Assembly (NCBI GenBank): GCA_026710525.1
Contig: JAPOQT010000092.1
Coordinates: 1-15,438, forward strand
From: Pseudomonadota bacterium
Lineage (GTDB): Bacteria > Bdellovibrionota_B > Oligoflexia > Oligoflexales > Bin106
Reading direction: 5' to 3'
Length of the DNA: 15,438 nucleotides
The position numbers and the translations under genes were made by a program. Position 1 is the first letter of the stretch, and each line of letters begins with the position of its first letter. The notes below the pieces were generated by a model, which saw only the letters and a list, made by a program, of their open reading frames with translations, was not told where the DNA came from and searched no databases. Shown here piece by piece: positions 15,141 through 15,438 of this stretch.

Positions 15141-15171
15141 TATAGCTAACCTCAGAAGTTTGGTTGCTATA
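15141..15171 (+). promoter_or_regulatory. Operator-like palindrome upstream of the acyl-CoA dehydrogenase gene
   Basis: TATAGCTAACC (15141-15151) and GGTTGCTATA (15162-15171) are inverted repeats that match fully apart from one extra T, around a 10-nt centre. The right arm overlaps a TATAAA -10-like element (15168-15173). The position fits an operator, possibly fatty-acid-responsive, but I cannot match it to a known regulator. The rest of the 198-bp gap shows no gene. Confidence 0.45.
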
Positions 15172-15204
15172 AAAGATAAAAACTTACAATTGGGAGTGAG
15201 TCCA

Positions 15205-15438
15205 TTGAATCAATCATTGCGCAGTTCTACAGAAACACCTTTTCGCATCAAAGAAGTATGCGTTCTTGGTGCTGGGGTTATGGGGGCCCAAATTGCTGCT
15301 TTACTGGCAGATGCAGGGGTGAAGGTTTTTTTGCTCGATTTAGCTACTGAAACAAGCACCGGACCAGATGGTAAACCACTCAAGGTTGATCGTAACCAAA
15401 GGGTTCTTGATGCCCTCAATGCCCTTAGTAAACTAAAA
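15205..15438 (+). CDS. 3-hydroxyacyl-CoA dehydrogenase, N-terminal part (runs off right edge)
   Basis: The 78 residues present form the start of an NAD-binding Rossmann fold: KEVCVLGAGVMGAQIAALLA has the GxGxxG pattern, followed by DAGVKVFLLDL with the acidic residue that binds NAD ribose. This is the usual opening of 3-hydroxyacyl-CoA dehydrogenases of fatty-acid beta-oxidation, which oxidise the 3-hydroxyacyl-CoA. The N-terminal placement of this domain suggests a stand-alone dehydrogenase or the FadN/YusL-type protein with a C-terminal enoyl-CoA hydratase domain, rather than FadB, which has the hydratase first. TTG at 15205 has GGGAG 8 nt upstream; GTG at 15196 is an alternative. The frame stays open to the edge. 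Confidence 0.88.
   Translation, partial: MNQSLRSSTETPFRIKEVCVLGAGVMGAQIAALLADAGVKVFLLDLATETSTGPDGKPLKVDRNQRVLDALNALSKLK

Overview
AT-rich chromosomal window from a Gram-negative bacterium. It encodes a lipoprotein-like exported protein, a signal-peptide-bearing membrane channel and ribosomal protein L27. The N-terminus of a beta-oxidation-type 3-hydroxyacyl-CoA dehydrogenase, a Na+/H+ antiporter-like carrier and the general gene mix would fit a proteobacterial or Bdellovibrionota-like lineage. That placement is a guess: nothing here fixes the phylum.

Left part, minus strand (1-4.6 kb). An IS1595-family transposase runs off the left edge, and the insertion sequence appears to end directly behind rpmA (L27). 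Upstream of rpmA, where rplU usually lies, is a gene for an R3H-domain protein with an Asn-rich linker. A 532-bp gap with no recognisable gene follows, holding one nested inverted-repeat structure. Then come tRNA-Glu(UUC) and tRNA-Lys(UUU), and a gene for a large exported, probably lipid-anchored, propeller-like protein.

Middle (5.0-10.3 kb). ssb on the plus strand converges on cysS with only 4 bp between stop codons. Divergent from cysS, on the plus strand, are an unrecognised two-helix membrane protein, an HTH protein whose C-terminal half looks like an ImmA/IrrE domain without its HExxH zinc motif, and a SerB-like HAD phosphatase. The phosphatase has an unusual translation start: a strong Shine-Dalgarno and a 14-codon leader ORF lie in the loop of a 13-bp hairpin, and the leader stop overlaps the TTG start.

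Right part (10.4-15.4 kb). A Na+/H+ antiporter-family gene on the minus strand is divergent from pyk. The intergenic region between them carries a 19-20-bp imperfect tandem repeat. pyk (pyruvate kinase with a K+-independent signature and a T-to-S change in the active-site loop) is followed 41 bp later by an MscS-family channel gene. A 3-hydroxyacyl-CoA dehydrogenase gene begins behind a palindrome and runs off the right edge.

Most genes are housekeeping (translation, replication, glycolysis, ion and osmotic balance). No phage, CRISPR array or obvious defence cluster is visible. The unusual items are the degenerate IrrE-like regulator, the serB-like leader, the structured gap near 2.1 kb and the IS/rpmA junction.
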